A DNA stretch of 35,359 bases, from the NCBI GenBank assembly GCA_934120015.1, contig CAKOTD010000012.1, positions 1 through 35,359 of the forward strand, read 5' to 3'. Below the pieces are notes generated by a model. The model ran no database searches and was not told the DNA's origin. It worked only from the letters and a program-made list of their open reading frames with translations. The position numbers and the translations under genes are program-made. The first letter of the stretch is position 1. Every line of letters starts with the position of its first letter. This DNA comes from an uncultured Bacilli bacterium (GTDB lineage: Bacteria > Bacillota_I > Bacilli_A > RF39 > UBA660). Shown in pieces: positions 16,505-24,322 of this stretch.

Positions 16505-18130
16505 GTGTATAACAATATAATACAAGCACCAAGTTTTTATAGAGTTGGAATTTATATTAGATTATCAGAAAGTGATGAAGATAAAACTTATGAGTCAGAT
16601 AGTGAAAGTGTTATTAATCAAAGACATTTATTAATGGATTATGTAAGAGAAAATGGTTTTACATTTATTGATGAATATGTTGATGATGGATATACTGGTA
16701 CAAATTTTGATAGACCTTCATTTCAAAGATTATTAAAGGATATTGAAGGAGGTCGAATCAATTGTGTAATCACGAAAGATTTATCAAGATTAGGTAGAGA
16801 TTATATAAAGTGTGGTTATTATGTAGAACAATATTTTCCACAGAAGAAAATTAGATATATATCTATATTAGATCAAGTTGACACTTTTTTAGAAAGTGCT
16901 AATAACGATATAGCGCCATTTAAAGCTTTATTTAATGATATGACTAGTAAAGATACTTCAAAGAAAATTCGCTCAATATTAAGAAATAAAAAAGAACAGG
17001 GAAAATTTATTGGAAGTAAACCATGTTATGGTTATATGAGAGACCCACTTGATAAAGGACATTTAATACCTAATCCAGAAGTTGCTCCTGTTGTTAAAAA
17101 GATATTTAATATGGCATATTCAGGTACAGGTATTAGTGATATTGTTTCATACTTAAATGATAACAATATAAAATGTCCAAGTGCTTATAAAGGAACAAAG
17201 TTATCAGTTAGACAAAAATGTAATCAGTGGACTATATCTTCAGTAAATAAAATATTAAAAAATAGGATGTATACAGGAGATATGGTACAAAATGTCCAAA
17301 CTAAATTAAGTTATAAATCACAAAAAAAGGTTTCGTTAGAAAAGGAATTTTGGATAATTGTTGAAAATACTCATGAACCTCTTGTTAGTAAAACTATCTT
17401 TGAAGCAATACAAAATGCACCTGCTAGAGTAAGAACTACCCATTGTAACAGGGAAAAAAGATTATTAGAAAATTTACTTGTATGCAAGGAATGTGGTAAC
17501 TCTTTAAGTGTTTTACATAGAAAGAATAAAAACTACAAAGATGGAAAATATTGGAGTGTTAATTGTAATAAATATGCTAGAGATCCCAGAAGACATTTAT
17601 GTTATCCTCATTTTTTTCCTTATGATAAGTTAGAAGATAAAATAATGACTGTCATAAAAAATACTTGTCAAAGATATTTAGATACTTTAAATATAAAAGA
17701 ATTATCATTAAAAGTATTACAAAATAGAAAACAAGATAAATGTGATAAACAAAATGAAAAGATACAACTATTACAAGAAATAGATGAATTAAAAAGAAAG
17801 TCTGATGCTTTATATGATGATAAGTTTAAAGGAATAATTACTGAAAATTCTTATATAAGAATGTCTGAACAAGTTGAAAAAAGAATATCAACTTTAAACT
17901 ATAGAATTAATGAAATAGATAATGAAGAAAATAAATTTAAAGAAGATGTGAAGGAAATCGCAAAATATGAAGAACAAATTAAATCACTTTTAAACTTAGA
18001 TAAACCTAATAGAGAACTTATAAAAACATTGGTAAAGAATGTTTACATTGATAAAGATAGAAATATAGAAATTCAATATAGATTTAAGGTGCTAGATGAT
18101 GTAAAAACTAATTATGATGAAATAAATTAA
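16505..18130 (+). CDS. Large serine recombinase 2 (element 2 integrase)
   Basis: This 541-residue LSR probably integrates and excises element 2. The resolvase domain (about 12-150) has Y-I-R-L-S with nucleophile Ser21 and the motif D-L-S-R-L-G-R-D-Y (92-100). A recombinase domain (about 165-290) is followed by a zinc ribbon with Cys327, Cys330, Cys354 and Cys366, and a coiled coil (about 395-500). The GTG at 16505 has AAGGAG (16493-16498) 6 bases upstream. The gene stops about 60 bp before the attR core. It shares domain order with LSR1 but the sequence is clearly divergent, and the two elements use different sites in the same amidase gene. No small excisionase (RDF) gene is recognised; the short ORF at 16353 is one candidate. 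Confidence 0.94.
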   Translation: MYNNIIQAPSFYRVGIYIRLSESDEDKTYESDSESVINQRHLLMDYVRENGFTFIDEYVDDGYTGTNFDRPSFQRLLKDIEGGRINCVITKDLSRLGRDYIKCGYYVEQYFPQKKIRYISILDQVDTFLESANNDIAPFKALFNDMTSKDTSKKIRSILRNKKEQGKFIGSKPCYGYMRDPLDKGHLIPNPEVAPVVKKIFNMAYSGTGISDIVSYLNDNNIKCPSAYKGTKLSVRQKCNQWTISSVNKILKNRMYTGDMVQNVQTKLSYKSQKKVSLEKEFWIIVENTHEPLVSKTIFEAIQNAPARVRTTHCNREKRLLENLLVCKECGNSLSVLHRKNKNYKDGKYWSVNCNKYARDPRRHLCYPHFFPYDKLEDKIMTVIKNTCQRYLDTLNIKELSLKVLQNRKQDKCDKQNEKIQLLQEIDELKRKSDALYDDKFKGIITENSYIRMSEQVEKRISTLNYRINEIDNEENKFKEDVKEIAKYEEQIKSLLNLDKPNRELIKTLVKNVYIDKDRNIEIQYRFKVLDDVKTNYDEIN

Positions 18131-18169
18131 ATACATAAATATTAGTAAAATCAAGAAAAAATAATCGCC

Positions 18170-18197
18170 TAATCACATATTTTTTTTCCCGAGGTGG
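18170..18197. other. attR of element 2, with left arm of the predicted attP
   Basis: The element-side arm TAATCACATA is at 18170-18179, followed by a T-run and the shared core AGGTGG at 18192-18197. In the circular form this arm and TATGTGATTA (3310-3319) would flank AGGTGG symmetrically over 51 bp. Confidence 0.7.
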
Positions 18198-18963
18198 TGA
18201 AGGTGCTGAAGTAATATATGCTCTTCGTAATAATGGTACCTTTTCATCATTAATACTAGATGGTCTTAAGAATGCAGGCCAAAAGGTAAGAAGAAATTAT
18301 CAAAGAAGGCTACCAAGTAATCAATCCAAAGATTACAATTTCCTTTTTAGGGATACAGGTATAACAGAGCCTGTTATAGTTGAATATGGCTTTATTGATA
18401 ATGCGGCTGATATCAACAGAGTTGTGAACAATTATGAAGCTTATGCCGAAGCAGTAGTAAAAGCCGTTACAGAATATAAAGGCTTACCATATTATGCTCC
18501 AGATTCTACGGCAACAAATGAATATATTGTAAAGCGTGGTGATAGTTTGTGGAGCATTGCCAAAAAATATAATGTAAAAGTTGAAGAATTAAAAAGGGCA
18601 AATAACTTAACTACAGACCTTCTTAGCATTGGTCAAAGGTTAATAATACCAAATACTAATAATGAAATAAACTATTATATTGTAAAAAGAGGAGACACAT
18701 TATATTCAATAGCAAGGCAAAATAATACCACAGTAAATGAATTAAAAAGGCTAAACAATTTAACTAATGATATATTATCAATTGGTCAGTCTCTGATACT
18801 TCCTAGTGCAAAATCTACAGCTGGCAATACTTATACAGTAGTTTACGGAGATAACTTATGGAAGATATCAAGAAAATTTAACACAACTATTGATGAGATA
18901 AAAAGACTTAATAATTTAACCAGTAATCTACTTAGTTTAGGGCAAGTATTACAAATACCATAA
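18193..18963 (+). pseudogene. N-acetylmuramoyl-L-alanine amidase, C-terminal fragment with three LysM repeats
   Basis: This is the distal part of the interrupted amidase. The frame resumes as G-G-E-G-A-E-V-I-Y-A-L-R at 18193 and includes R-R-L-P-S-N-Q-S-K-D-Y and P-V-I-V-E-Y-G-F-I-D, where the Glu is the expected catalytic residue of Amidase_3. Three LysM peptidoglycan-binding repeats follow, each of about 45 residues (from about 18520, 18673 and 18829), with Y-I-V-K-R-G-D-S/T-L cores and I-G-Q endings. There is no start site at the junction; an ORF could begin at the GTG near 18424 but would be a LysM-only protein. Together with the 3058-3296 fragment it rebuilds an enzyme of about 340 residues with all active-site residues. 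It is reversible if element 2 and element 1 excise precisely. Confidence 0.9.
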
Positions 18964-18985
18964 GGACAATAGTCCTTTTTATTTT
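18962..18985 (+). terminator. Terminator after amidase
   Basis: AAGGAC (18962-18967), loop AATA, GTCCTT (18972-18977), then a T-rich tail. The stem overlaps the stop codon. Confidence 0.65.
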
Positions 18986-18992
18986 AATTTAT

Positions 18993-19021
18993 TTGACATG
19001 GTATATAAAAAAAGATAAAAT
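18993..19021 (+). promoter_or_regulatory. Promoter of glycosyltransferase operon
   Basis: TTGACA (18993-18998), a 17-base spacer and TAAAAT (19016-19021) lie upstream of the GAGGTGG site of the glycosyltransferase gene. Confidence 0.65.
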
Positions 19022-19045
19022 ATAATTGTTGTGAGGTGGAAACTT

Positions 19046-19978
19046 ATGGATAAAAAAAAGATTGCTATCTTGATACCTTGTTACAATGAAAGTAAAACAA
19101 TAGAGAAGGTAGTTAAAGATTACAAAAAAGTTATACCAGAAGCTGATGTATATGTATACGATAACAATAGTACTGATGGTACAGATAAAATTGCCAAAAA
19201 TGCTGGTGCCATAGTTAAATATGAATATAAGCAAGGAAAGGGAAATGTTATTAGATCAATGTTTAAAGATATTGATGCAGATTGTTACTTGATGATAGAT
19301 GGTGATGATACTTATCCTAAAGAAAATGCCAGAGAAATGTGTAATTTAATACTAGAAAAAAAAGCAGACATGGTAATTGGTGATCGTTTATCATCAACTT
19401 ATTTTCAAGAAAACAAAAGACCATTTCATAATTTAGGTAATAAATTAGTGAGAGGTTTAATAAACATGCTTTTTAAAAGCAATGTTAAAGATATTATGAC
19501 AGGTTATAGAGCATTTAGTTATGAATTCGTTAAAACTTTCCCAATATTATCCAAAGGCTTTGAAATAGAAACAGAAATGACTATCCATGCCCTTGATAAA
19601 AATTTCCTACTTAAAGAAATACCTGTTGAGTATAGAGATAGACCAGCTGGTAGTACCTCAAAATTAAATACTTTTAAAGATGGATTTAGGGTTTTAAGAA
19701 CCATTGCAAGGTTATTTAAAGAATATAAGCCTACAATATTCTTTGGCTTAATTAGTCTAATTCTCACATTGATATCAGTAATATTTTGTATACCTGTGTT
19801 TGCAGAATACTTTAGAACTGGATTGGTTCCTAGATTTCCAACACTAATAGTGTTTGGTTTTATATTAATAATTGCCATGCTTACCTTTGTATGTGGAATA
19901 ATATTAGAAGTAGTAGTAAAAAAACATCGCCAACTTTTTGAATTAGAACTTATAAGGACTAAAAGAAATGATAAATAA
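19046..19978 (+). CDS. GT2-family polyprenyl-phosphate glycosyltransferase
   Basis: The 310-residue protein has an N-terminal GT-A domain like dolichol-phosphate mannosyltransferase and bacterial GtrB. Visible motifs are I-L-I-P-C-Y-N-E (8-15), D-N-N-S-T-D-G-T (39-46) and the metal-binding D-G-D-D (85-88). Two hydrophobic segments near the C-terminus (about 225-250 and 262-288) anchor it in the membrane. It probably transfers a sugar from a nucleotide sugar to undecaprenyl phosphate on the cytoplasmic face. The ATG at 19046 is chosen over the GTG at 19031 because GAGGTGG lies between them. It overlaps the downstream GtrA-like gene by 11 bases, so the two probably act together in decorating a wall or surface polymer. 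Confidence 0.87.
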   Translation: MDKKKIAILIPCYNESKTIEKVVKDYKKVIPEADVYVYDNNSTDGTDKIAKNAGAIVKYEYKQGKGNVIRSMFKDIDADCYLMIDGDDTYPKENAREMCNLILEKKADMVIGDRLSSTYFQENKRPFHNLGNKLVRGLINMLFKSNVKDIMTGYRAFSYEFVKTFPILSKGFEIETEMTIHALDKNFLLKEIPVEYRDRPAGSTSKLNTFKDGFRVLRTIARLFKEYKPTIFFGLISLILTLISVIFCIPVFAEYFRTGLVPRFPTLIVFGFILIIAMLTFVCGIILEVVVKKHRQLFELELIRTKRNDK

Positions 19979-20372
19979 AATACTTGAAAATAAACTTTTT
20001 AAACAAATATTTAAATTTGGAATAGTTGGTGGACTTGCCTTTGCAATTGATTATAGTATTATGGTCTTATGCAAAGAAATATTTAAATTAGATGTTTTGT
20101 TAGCAGCTGGACTAGGTTTTACCATTTCTGTTATATTTAATTATATGGCAAGTGTTAAATGGGTGTTTGATGTAAATAAAAACAATAGTAAAGCAAAACA
20201 ATTTATAACATTTATTATTTTTAGTATAATTGGACTAATTCTTACAGAGATAATTATGTATATGGGAACGGATAAAATGCATATCAGCTATTTAATTGTT
20301 AAAGTGGCCGCTACTTTAATTGTTATGGTGTTTAATTTTATTACAAGAAAATTGTTTTTAGAGGAAAAATAA
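19968..20372 (+). CDS. GtrA-family membrane protein
   Basis: The 134-residue protein has four predicted membrane helices (about 12-32, 38-60, 75-95 and 103-122) and family features F-G-I-V-G-G near the N-terminus, Y-x-x-x-V-K-W-V-F in the middle loop, and F-x-x-R-K-x-x-F at the end. GtrA-like proteins are proposed to flip polyprenyl-phosphate-linked sugars across the membrane. It starts inside the end of the glycosyltransferase gene, a common GtrB-GtrA type pairing. Confidence 0.87.
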   Translation: MINKILENKLFKQIFKFGIVGGLAFAIDYSIMVLCKEIFKLDVLLAAGLGFTISVIFNYMASVKWVFDVNKNNSKAKQFITFIIFSIIGLILTEIIMYMGTDKMHISYLIVKVAATLIVMVFNFITRKLFLEEK

Positions 20373-20408
20373 AAATACATTTGGAACATTATAGCCAAAT
20401 GTATTTTT
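20371..20408. terminator. Strong terminator after gtrA
   Basis: AAAAATACATTTGG (20371-20384) pairs perfectly with CCAAATGTATTTTT (20395-20408), a 14-bp stem with T-run. The stop codon of the gtrA-like gene lies at its left edge. Confidence 0.85.
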
Positions 20409-20561
20409 GTATACTAGGAAAGTTCTCAAAACTAAAAGCATTAGATTTGAATATAAGAAAATATAAAGTATGAAGTAGAAAAAAATTACCTTGAATTTTG
20501 TTCCAGTAGTTACAATGCACATATTTTGTCCATTTTTTCATATCATTTTAATGGTGAGAAT

Positions 20562-21653
20562 ATGAAAAAGATAGTTATAATTGGATTAATGGTAATATTC
20601 CTAATTCCATTTAGTGTATCAGCAATTGAAACAAGTGCCAGAAGCGCAATTTTAATGGATACAGATAGTAATCGTATTATGTATGCAAAAAACATAGATG
20701 AAGTTCGTAGTGTAGCATCTATTTCTAAAATAATGACAGGTATTCTTGCATGTGAAAGCGGGAAATTAGATGACACTATTGTCATAGGAGATGAAATATT
20801 AGATGCCTATGGTTCAGCAATTTATATAAAAGTTGGAGAGGAAATAAAACTAAGAGATTTGGTGTATGGGCTAATGCTTAGAAGTGGAAATGATGCAGCT
20901 CTAGCAATAGCCAAATATGTAGGTGGGGATGTTGACAATTTTGTTAAATTAATGAACGAAAAAGCAAAAAAAATAGGCATGAAGAATACTACATTTAACA
21001 ATCCCAGTGGATTAGATGAAAATGGAGGTAATCTATCTACTGCCTATGATATGGCAATTCTTATGAGTTACGCTGTAAAAAATGTAGAATTTAAGACAAT
21101 AGTTGGTACAAAAAAACATTCCGTAAAGACAAATATGAATGTTTATTCCTGGACAAATAAAAATAAATTACTTGGAAGTTATAAATATGCAACAGGTGGT
21201 AAAACAGGATATACTGAAATAGCAAAAAGAACATTAGTAACAACGGCTTCTAAAGATAATTTAAATCTAGTAGTAGTAACCCTAAATGATGGTAATGATT
21301 TTAGTGATCATAAATCATTACATGAATATGGATTTAACACTTATGATAGTTATAATATCTTACAAAAAGGAAATATAAATATATATGATGATAATTATTA
21401 TAAAAGAGGAGAACTATACATAAACAATGGCTACTCATATCCATTGTTAGATAAAGAAAAAGAAATGATTAAATTAAAGTTTGAAATTGAGAGAAAAGAT
21501 GATGTGCAAAATGGTGATAAAGTAGGAGTAGTAAAAGTATATTTTGCTGATAAAGAATTATATAAAGATGATGTTTACTTTGGTGAAATAAAGTCTTCGA
21601 AAAAATTAGGATTTTTTGAGTCCATATGGAAATGGATTAAAAATTTATGGTAA
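20562..21653 (+). CDS. dacB: D-alanyl-D-alanine carboxypeptidase (DacB/DacF type)
   Basis: The 363-residue penicillin-binding protein of the S11 family trims the terminal D-Ala from peptidoglycan stem peptides. It has an N-terminal signal sequence (about 1-21, ending F-S-V-S-A). The active-site motifs are S-I-S-K (Ser53 to Lys56), S-G-N (108-110) and K-T-G (214-216). A C-terminal domain and an amphipathic tail (F-F-E-S-I-W-K-W-I-K-N-L-W) would hold it on the outer membrane face. The ATG at 20562 gives a proper signal peptide; the in-frame ATG at 20526 would add a hydrophilic extension. It overlaps spmA. The order dac-spmA-spmB is that of the B. subtilis dacB operon, which tunes spore cortex cross-linking, so a sporulation role is likely. 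Confidence 0.9.
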   Translation: MKKIVIIGLMVIFLIPFSVSAIETSARSAILMDTDSNRIMYAKNIDEVRSVASISKIMTGILACESGKLDDTIVIGDEILDAYGSAIYIKVGEEIKLRDLVYGLMLRSGNDAALAIAKYVGGDVDNFVKLMNEKAKKIGMKNTTFNNPSGLDENGGNLSTAYDMAILMSYAVKNVEFKTIVGTKKHSVKTNMNVYSWTNKNKLLGSYKYATGGKTGYTEIAKRTLVTTASKDNLNLVVVTLNDGNDFSDHKSLHEYGFNTYDSYNILQKGNINIYDDNYYKRGELYINNGYSYPLLDKEKEMIKLKFEIERKDDVQNGDKVGVVKVYFADKELYKDDVYFGEIKSSKKLGFFESIWKWIKNLW

Positions 21654-22234
21654 ATAAATTATGGGGAAGTTTTATTATTATAGGAATTATTTTTTGCTTG
21701 TTAAATGGAAAACTTGATGATTTAAATAACATTATTTTAAATAGTGGAAAAACAACTTTGGATATGATTATGAAAATATTTCCTGTAATGGCACTTTGGC
21801 TTGGCATTATGAATATAGCAAAAACTGCTGGACTATTAGAAAAGATATCCAATTTTTTTTATCCACTACTTCATAAAATATTTCCTGAAATACCGAAAAA
21901 TCATGATTCATTAGGATTAATATCTAGTAATATAGTAGCAAACATGTTTGGACTTGGAAATGCAGCAACTCCATTTGGACTTAAAGCTATGCAGTCTCTC
22001 CAAGAGTTAAATTTAAAAAAGGATACAGCAACAAGAAGTATGATTACATTTCTTGTTATAAACACTAGTGGAGTAACAATAATTCCAACTACAGTTATAT
22101 CACTTAGAATGTTGCATGGAAGTAATAATCCAGCTGAAATAGTATTAGTGTGTATACTTACAACAATTATTTCATTAATTTGTGCACTAATAATTGATAG
22201 ATTGTTTGCAGGAAAGGGTCAAAAAAATGTTTGA
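21647..22234 (+). CDS. spmA: Spore maturation protein SpmA
   Basis: The 195-residue integral membrane protein has a nucleoside-recognition/gate domain, with I-M-K-I-F-P-V-M-A-L-W-L-G near residues 41-53 and a conserved S-N-I-V-A-N-M-F-G-L-G-N-A-A-T-P-F-G loop near 90-107. SpmA and SpmB are needed for full dehydration of the spore core in B. subtilis. The ATG overlaps the dac stop by 7 bases, and the gene overlaps spmB by 8 bases. Identification is firm from sequence and context. Confidence 0.93.
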   Translation: MVNKLWGSFIIIGIIFCLLNGKLDDLNNIILNSGKTTLDMIMKIFPVMALWLGIMNIAKTAGLLEKISNFFYPLLHKIFPEIPKNHDSLGLISSNIVANMFGLGNAATPFGLKAMQSLQELNLKKDTATRSMITFLVINTSGVTIIPTTVISLRMLHGSNNPAEIVLVCILTTIISLICALIIDRLFAGKGQKNV

Positions 22235-22751
22235 AATAATATGTAGTTTGATATTACCGGTAATTGTTTTAATAGTAATAATATTTGGAATTATAAAAAA
22301 GAGAAATATATATGATGACTTTGTTGATGGTGCAAAGCAAAGTTTTGATATGATTCTTTCTATGTTTCCTAGCATGCTTGCAATGATATTTGGAATTAAT
22401 TTAATACTAGAAAGTGGCTTTATAACATCTATTTTTGATTTTCTATCTCCTATTTTTGAAAAAATAAAAGTACCAGTTGAGATATTGCCAATGGCAATTA
22501 TGCGCCCTATTTCAGGAAGTAGTGCATTAGCTATTTTAAATAATATATTTACTAATTATGGACCAGATAGTCTAGTTGGAAAGATGGCATCTGTTATACA
22601 AGGATCTACTGATACAACCATTTATGTACTTACTCTTTATTTTGGCAGTGTTGGAGTAAAAAAGATTAGATACTCATTGTACGCAGGCTTACTTGCCGAT
22701 TTAATTAGCATTGTAACGGCAATTTTTCTTGTAAATATCATTTTCCGTTGA
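22227..22751 (+). CDS. spmB: Spore maturation protein SpmB
   Basis: The 174-residue membrane protein is paralogous to SpmA and works with it. It has a gate-like domain: F-D-M-I-L-S-M-F-P-S-M-L-A near residues 40-52, a conserved M-R-P-I-S-G-S-S-A-L-A loop near 91-101 and Q-G-S-T-D-T-T-I-Y near 124-132. The ATG at 22227 is preceded by GGAAAGGG and lies inside the end of spmA; the in-frame start at 22194 would precede the ribosome binding site. The TGA stop (22749-22751) overlaps the -35 of the next gene. Confidence 0.93.
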   Translation: MFEIICSLILPVIVLIVIIFGIIKKRNIYDDFVDGAKQSFDMILSMFPSMLAMIFGINLILESGFITSIFDFLSPIFEKIKVPVEILPMAIMRPISGSSALAILNNIFTNYGPDSLVGKMASVIQGSTDTTIYVLTLYFGSVGVKKIRYSLYAGLLADLISIVTAIFLVNIIFR

Positions 22752-22776
22752 AAAAGACTAAAATTTAATGTATAAT
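22748..22776 (+). promoter_or_regulatory. Promoter of rluB
   Basis: TTGAAA (22748-22753), a 17-base spacer and TATAAT (22771-22776) form a near-consensus vegetative promoter. Its -35 overlaps the spmB stop codon, so rluB can be expressed independently of the sporulation-type genes. Confidence 0.75.
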
Positions 22777-22794
22777 TCATATCAGGTGATTCGT

Positions 22795-23511
22795 ATGGAA
22801 AGAATACAAAAAATAGTTGCAAGCAGGGGATACTGTTCAAGAAGAAAAGCAGAGGAACTTTTGTTAAAAGGAAAAATTAAAGTAAATGGTGAAATTGTTA
22901 AGGAACTAGGAACTCTCGTTAATGAAAATGATATTATTGAAATCGACGGACATATTCTAGCCAAAGAGGCAAAAGAATATGTGTTGTTATATAAACCTCG
23001 AGGGGTAATTACTTCAACCAATGATGACAAAAAAAGAAAAACCGTTATGGATATTGTAAAAAGTAAAAAAAGGTTATATCCTGTTGGTAGACTTGATTAT
23101 GACACAAGTGGAGTTTTACTCCTAACAAATGATGGTGAACTTACAAATAAATTAATTCACCCAAAGAGTAAAATTGATAAAACTTATATAGCAAAGGTAA
23201 AAGGGTTAGTGTATAAAGATGCTATCAAGAAGTTATGTTCTGGTGTTATGATTGATAATTATAAAACGGCACCAGCTTTTGCAAGATTGAAGAAGTATGA
23301 TAAAACAACTGATACTTCAATAGTAGAATTAACTATTCATGAAGGTAAAAATCACCAAGTAAAGAAAATGTTTGCTGCTTTGGGATTTGAGGTTTTAAAA
23401 TTGAAAAGAGAGACTTTTTCCATTTTAAATTTGCATGGTCTTTCTTCAGGAGAGTATCGAAATTTGACACCAAAGGAAGTAAAGATTTTATATAATGAGG
23501 TATCAAAGTAG
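22795..23511 (+). CDS. rluB: Ribosomal large-subunit pseudouridine synthase B family
   Basis: The 239-residue RsuA/RluB-family enzyme isomerises a uridine in 23S rRNA to pseudouridine. An N-terminal S4 RNA-binding domain (about 1-58, with G-Y-C-S-R-R-K-A-E) is followed by the catalytic domain with V-G-R-L-D-Y-D-T-S-G (97-106); the nucleophile is Asp101. The ATG at 22795 has AGGTGA (22783-22788) at good spacing. It follows spmB as in B. subtilis (ypuL/rluB). RluB and RsuA relatives are hard to separate by eye; context favours RluB. Confidence 0.9.
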   Translation: MERIQKIVASRGYCSRRKAEELLLKGKIKVNGEIVKELGTLVNENDIIEIDGHILAKEAKEYVLLYKPRGVITSTNDDKKRKTVMDIVKSKKRLYPVGRLDYDTSGVLLLTNDGELTNKLIHPKSKIDKTYIAKVKGLVYKDAIKKLCSGVMIDNYKTAPAFARLKKYDKTTDTSIVELTIHEGKNHQVKKMFAALGFEVLKLKRETFSILNLHGLSSGEYRNLTPKEVKILYNEVSK

Positions 23512-23518
23512 GTTAAAT

Positions 23519-23983
23519 ATGAATTTATATGACATATTAGATAAATTGGATATAGCTTATAGTGAGGTAGAACATGCTGCTGCATACACAGTCAATGATA
23601 TGAAAAATATTACCATTGATATTGAAGGAATAGGTTGTAAAAATCTATTTTTAAAAGATAAGAAAGATAATTTCTATTTATATGTCTTACCAGATGAACA
23701 AAGGGCAAATATTAAGGAAGTAGCAAACAAGGTAGGCGTAAAAGGTCTATCGTTTGCTAATGAAAGTGATTTAGAAAAAATCTTAAATTTAAAACCGGGA
23801 AGTGTAACACCATTTGGAATTATTAATGATATAGAAAATAAAACATTGATTATTCTCGATAGTAATTTAAAAGACAATTATATATTAATCCATCCACTTG
23901 TTAACACAAAAACATTATCAATTTATTACGATGATTTAATAAAGTTCATCAATTATTTGAGTCATCAATATATATGTATGTAA
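23519..23983 (+). CDS. YbaK/ProX-family aminoacyl-tRNA deacylase
   Basis: The 154-residue protein of the YbaK/prolyl-tRNA-editing family hydrolyses mischarged tRNA, most likely Ala-tRNA(Pro) (ProXp-ala type). Typical features are the N-terminal H-A-A-A-Y-T-V, the conserved K-N-L-F-L-K-D near residues 42-48, L-Y-V-L-P near 57-61, and G-S-V-T-P-F-G-I near 98-105. The ATG at 23519 lies just after the rluB stop, with a weak AGGTTA site, suggesting cotranscription with rluB. Substrate is inferred from the family. Confidence 0.85.
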   Translation: MNLYDILDKLDIAYSEVEHAAAYTVNDMKNITIDIEGIGCKNLFLKDKKDNFYLYVLPDEQRANIKEVANKVGVKGLSFANESDLEKILNLKPGSVTPFGIINDIENKTLIILDSNLKDNYILIHPLVNTKTLSIYYDDLIKFINYLSHQYICM

Positions 23984-24014
23984 AAAGTGTAGATTTCATA
24001 AAATCTACACTTTT
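23983..24014. terminator. Bidirectional terminator between deacylase and ferredoxin genes
   Basis: AAAAGTGTAGATTT (23983-23996), loop CATA, AAATCTACACTTTT (24001-24014) forms a perfect 14-bp stem with A-run and T-run on either side. It serves both converging genes and overlaps the stop codons. Confidence 0.9.
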
Positions 24015-24216
24015 ATTCATTTATTTCAATAGCACTTGTAGGACAACATGAAGCAGCATCGTCAACTTCTGATTTTTGATTATCATCTAATTCATCATAA
24101 TTATCCTTGGTTGCACTTGCAAATCCATCATCTTGTAATTCAAAAACATCAGGGCATAAACCTTCACAAGCCCCACATCCAATACATCTATCTTTACTTA
24201 CAGTAATTTTTTTCAT
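24013..24216 (-). CDS. Ferredoxin, single [4Fe-4S] type
   Basis: The 67-residue protein carries C-I-G-C-G-A-C (Cys11, Cys14, Cys17) and a distal C-C-P (Cys58 with Pro59), the ligand set of monocluster [4Fe-4S] ferredoxins. Two further cysteines, Cys21 and Cys57, are close to the site. It is very acidic, as expected for an electron carrier. The ATG at 24216 is preceded by GGAGG on the minus strand; a longer in-frame start at 24231 would overlap that site. The partner oxidoreductase is not in the window. Confidence 0.92.
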   Translation of the reverse strand: MKKITVSKDRCIGCGACEGLCPDVFELQDDGFASATKDNYDELDDNQKSEVDDAASCCPTSAIEINE

Positions 24217-24236
24217 ATTTATTTCCTCCAAGCAAT

Positions 24237-24265
24237 ATTATAGAAAAAAAATATATATTTTTCAA
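24237..24265 (-). promoter_or_regulatory. Ferredoxin promoter, minus strand
   Basis: On the minus strand TTGAAA (24260-24265), a 17-base spacer and TATAAT (24237-24242) lie just upstream of the GGAGG site. Confidence 0.75.
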
Positions 24266-24322
24266 GTAAATAGTTCAAAAACATAAATATTTGTGATATC
24301 ATTATTATAATGAGGTGGTATA

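Larger units (their letters stand above)
3295..18195. mobile_element. Element 2: 14.9-kb LSR element carrying a defence island
   Basis: The boundaries come from the split amidase. AGGTGG occurs at 3291-3296 (attL) and 18192-18197 (attR), 14,901 bp apart. Joining the outer sides gives GCA-GGT-GGT-GAA-GGT-GCT-GAA, restoring the amidase frame as H-I-N-A-G-G-E-G-A-E-V-I-Y. The exact crossover within AGGTGG is not fixed. Cargo in order: replication-type wHTH protein, IetAS, AbrB-type regulator, type I R-M, HipA-like kinase, small ORF, LSR2. I see no relaxase, coupling protein, T4SS or phage structural gene, so it is best described as an integrative, non-self-transmissible defence element or genomic island. 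Confidence 0.88.

Noticed and set aside
1..18963. tRNA gene as integration target, CRISPR array or prophage structural genes
   Set aside because: No cloverleaf, regular direct-repeat array or capsid, tail or portal protein was seen; the target is clearly the amidase gene.
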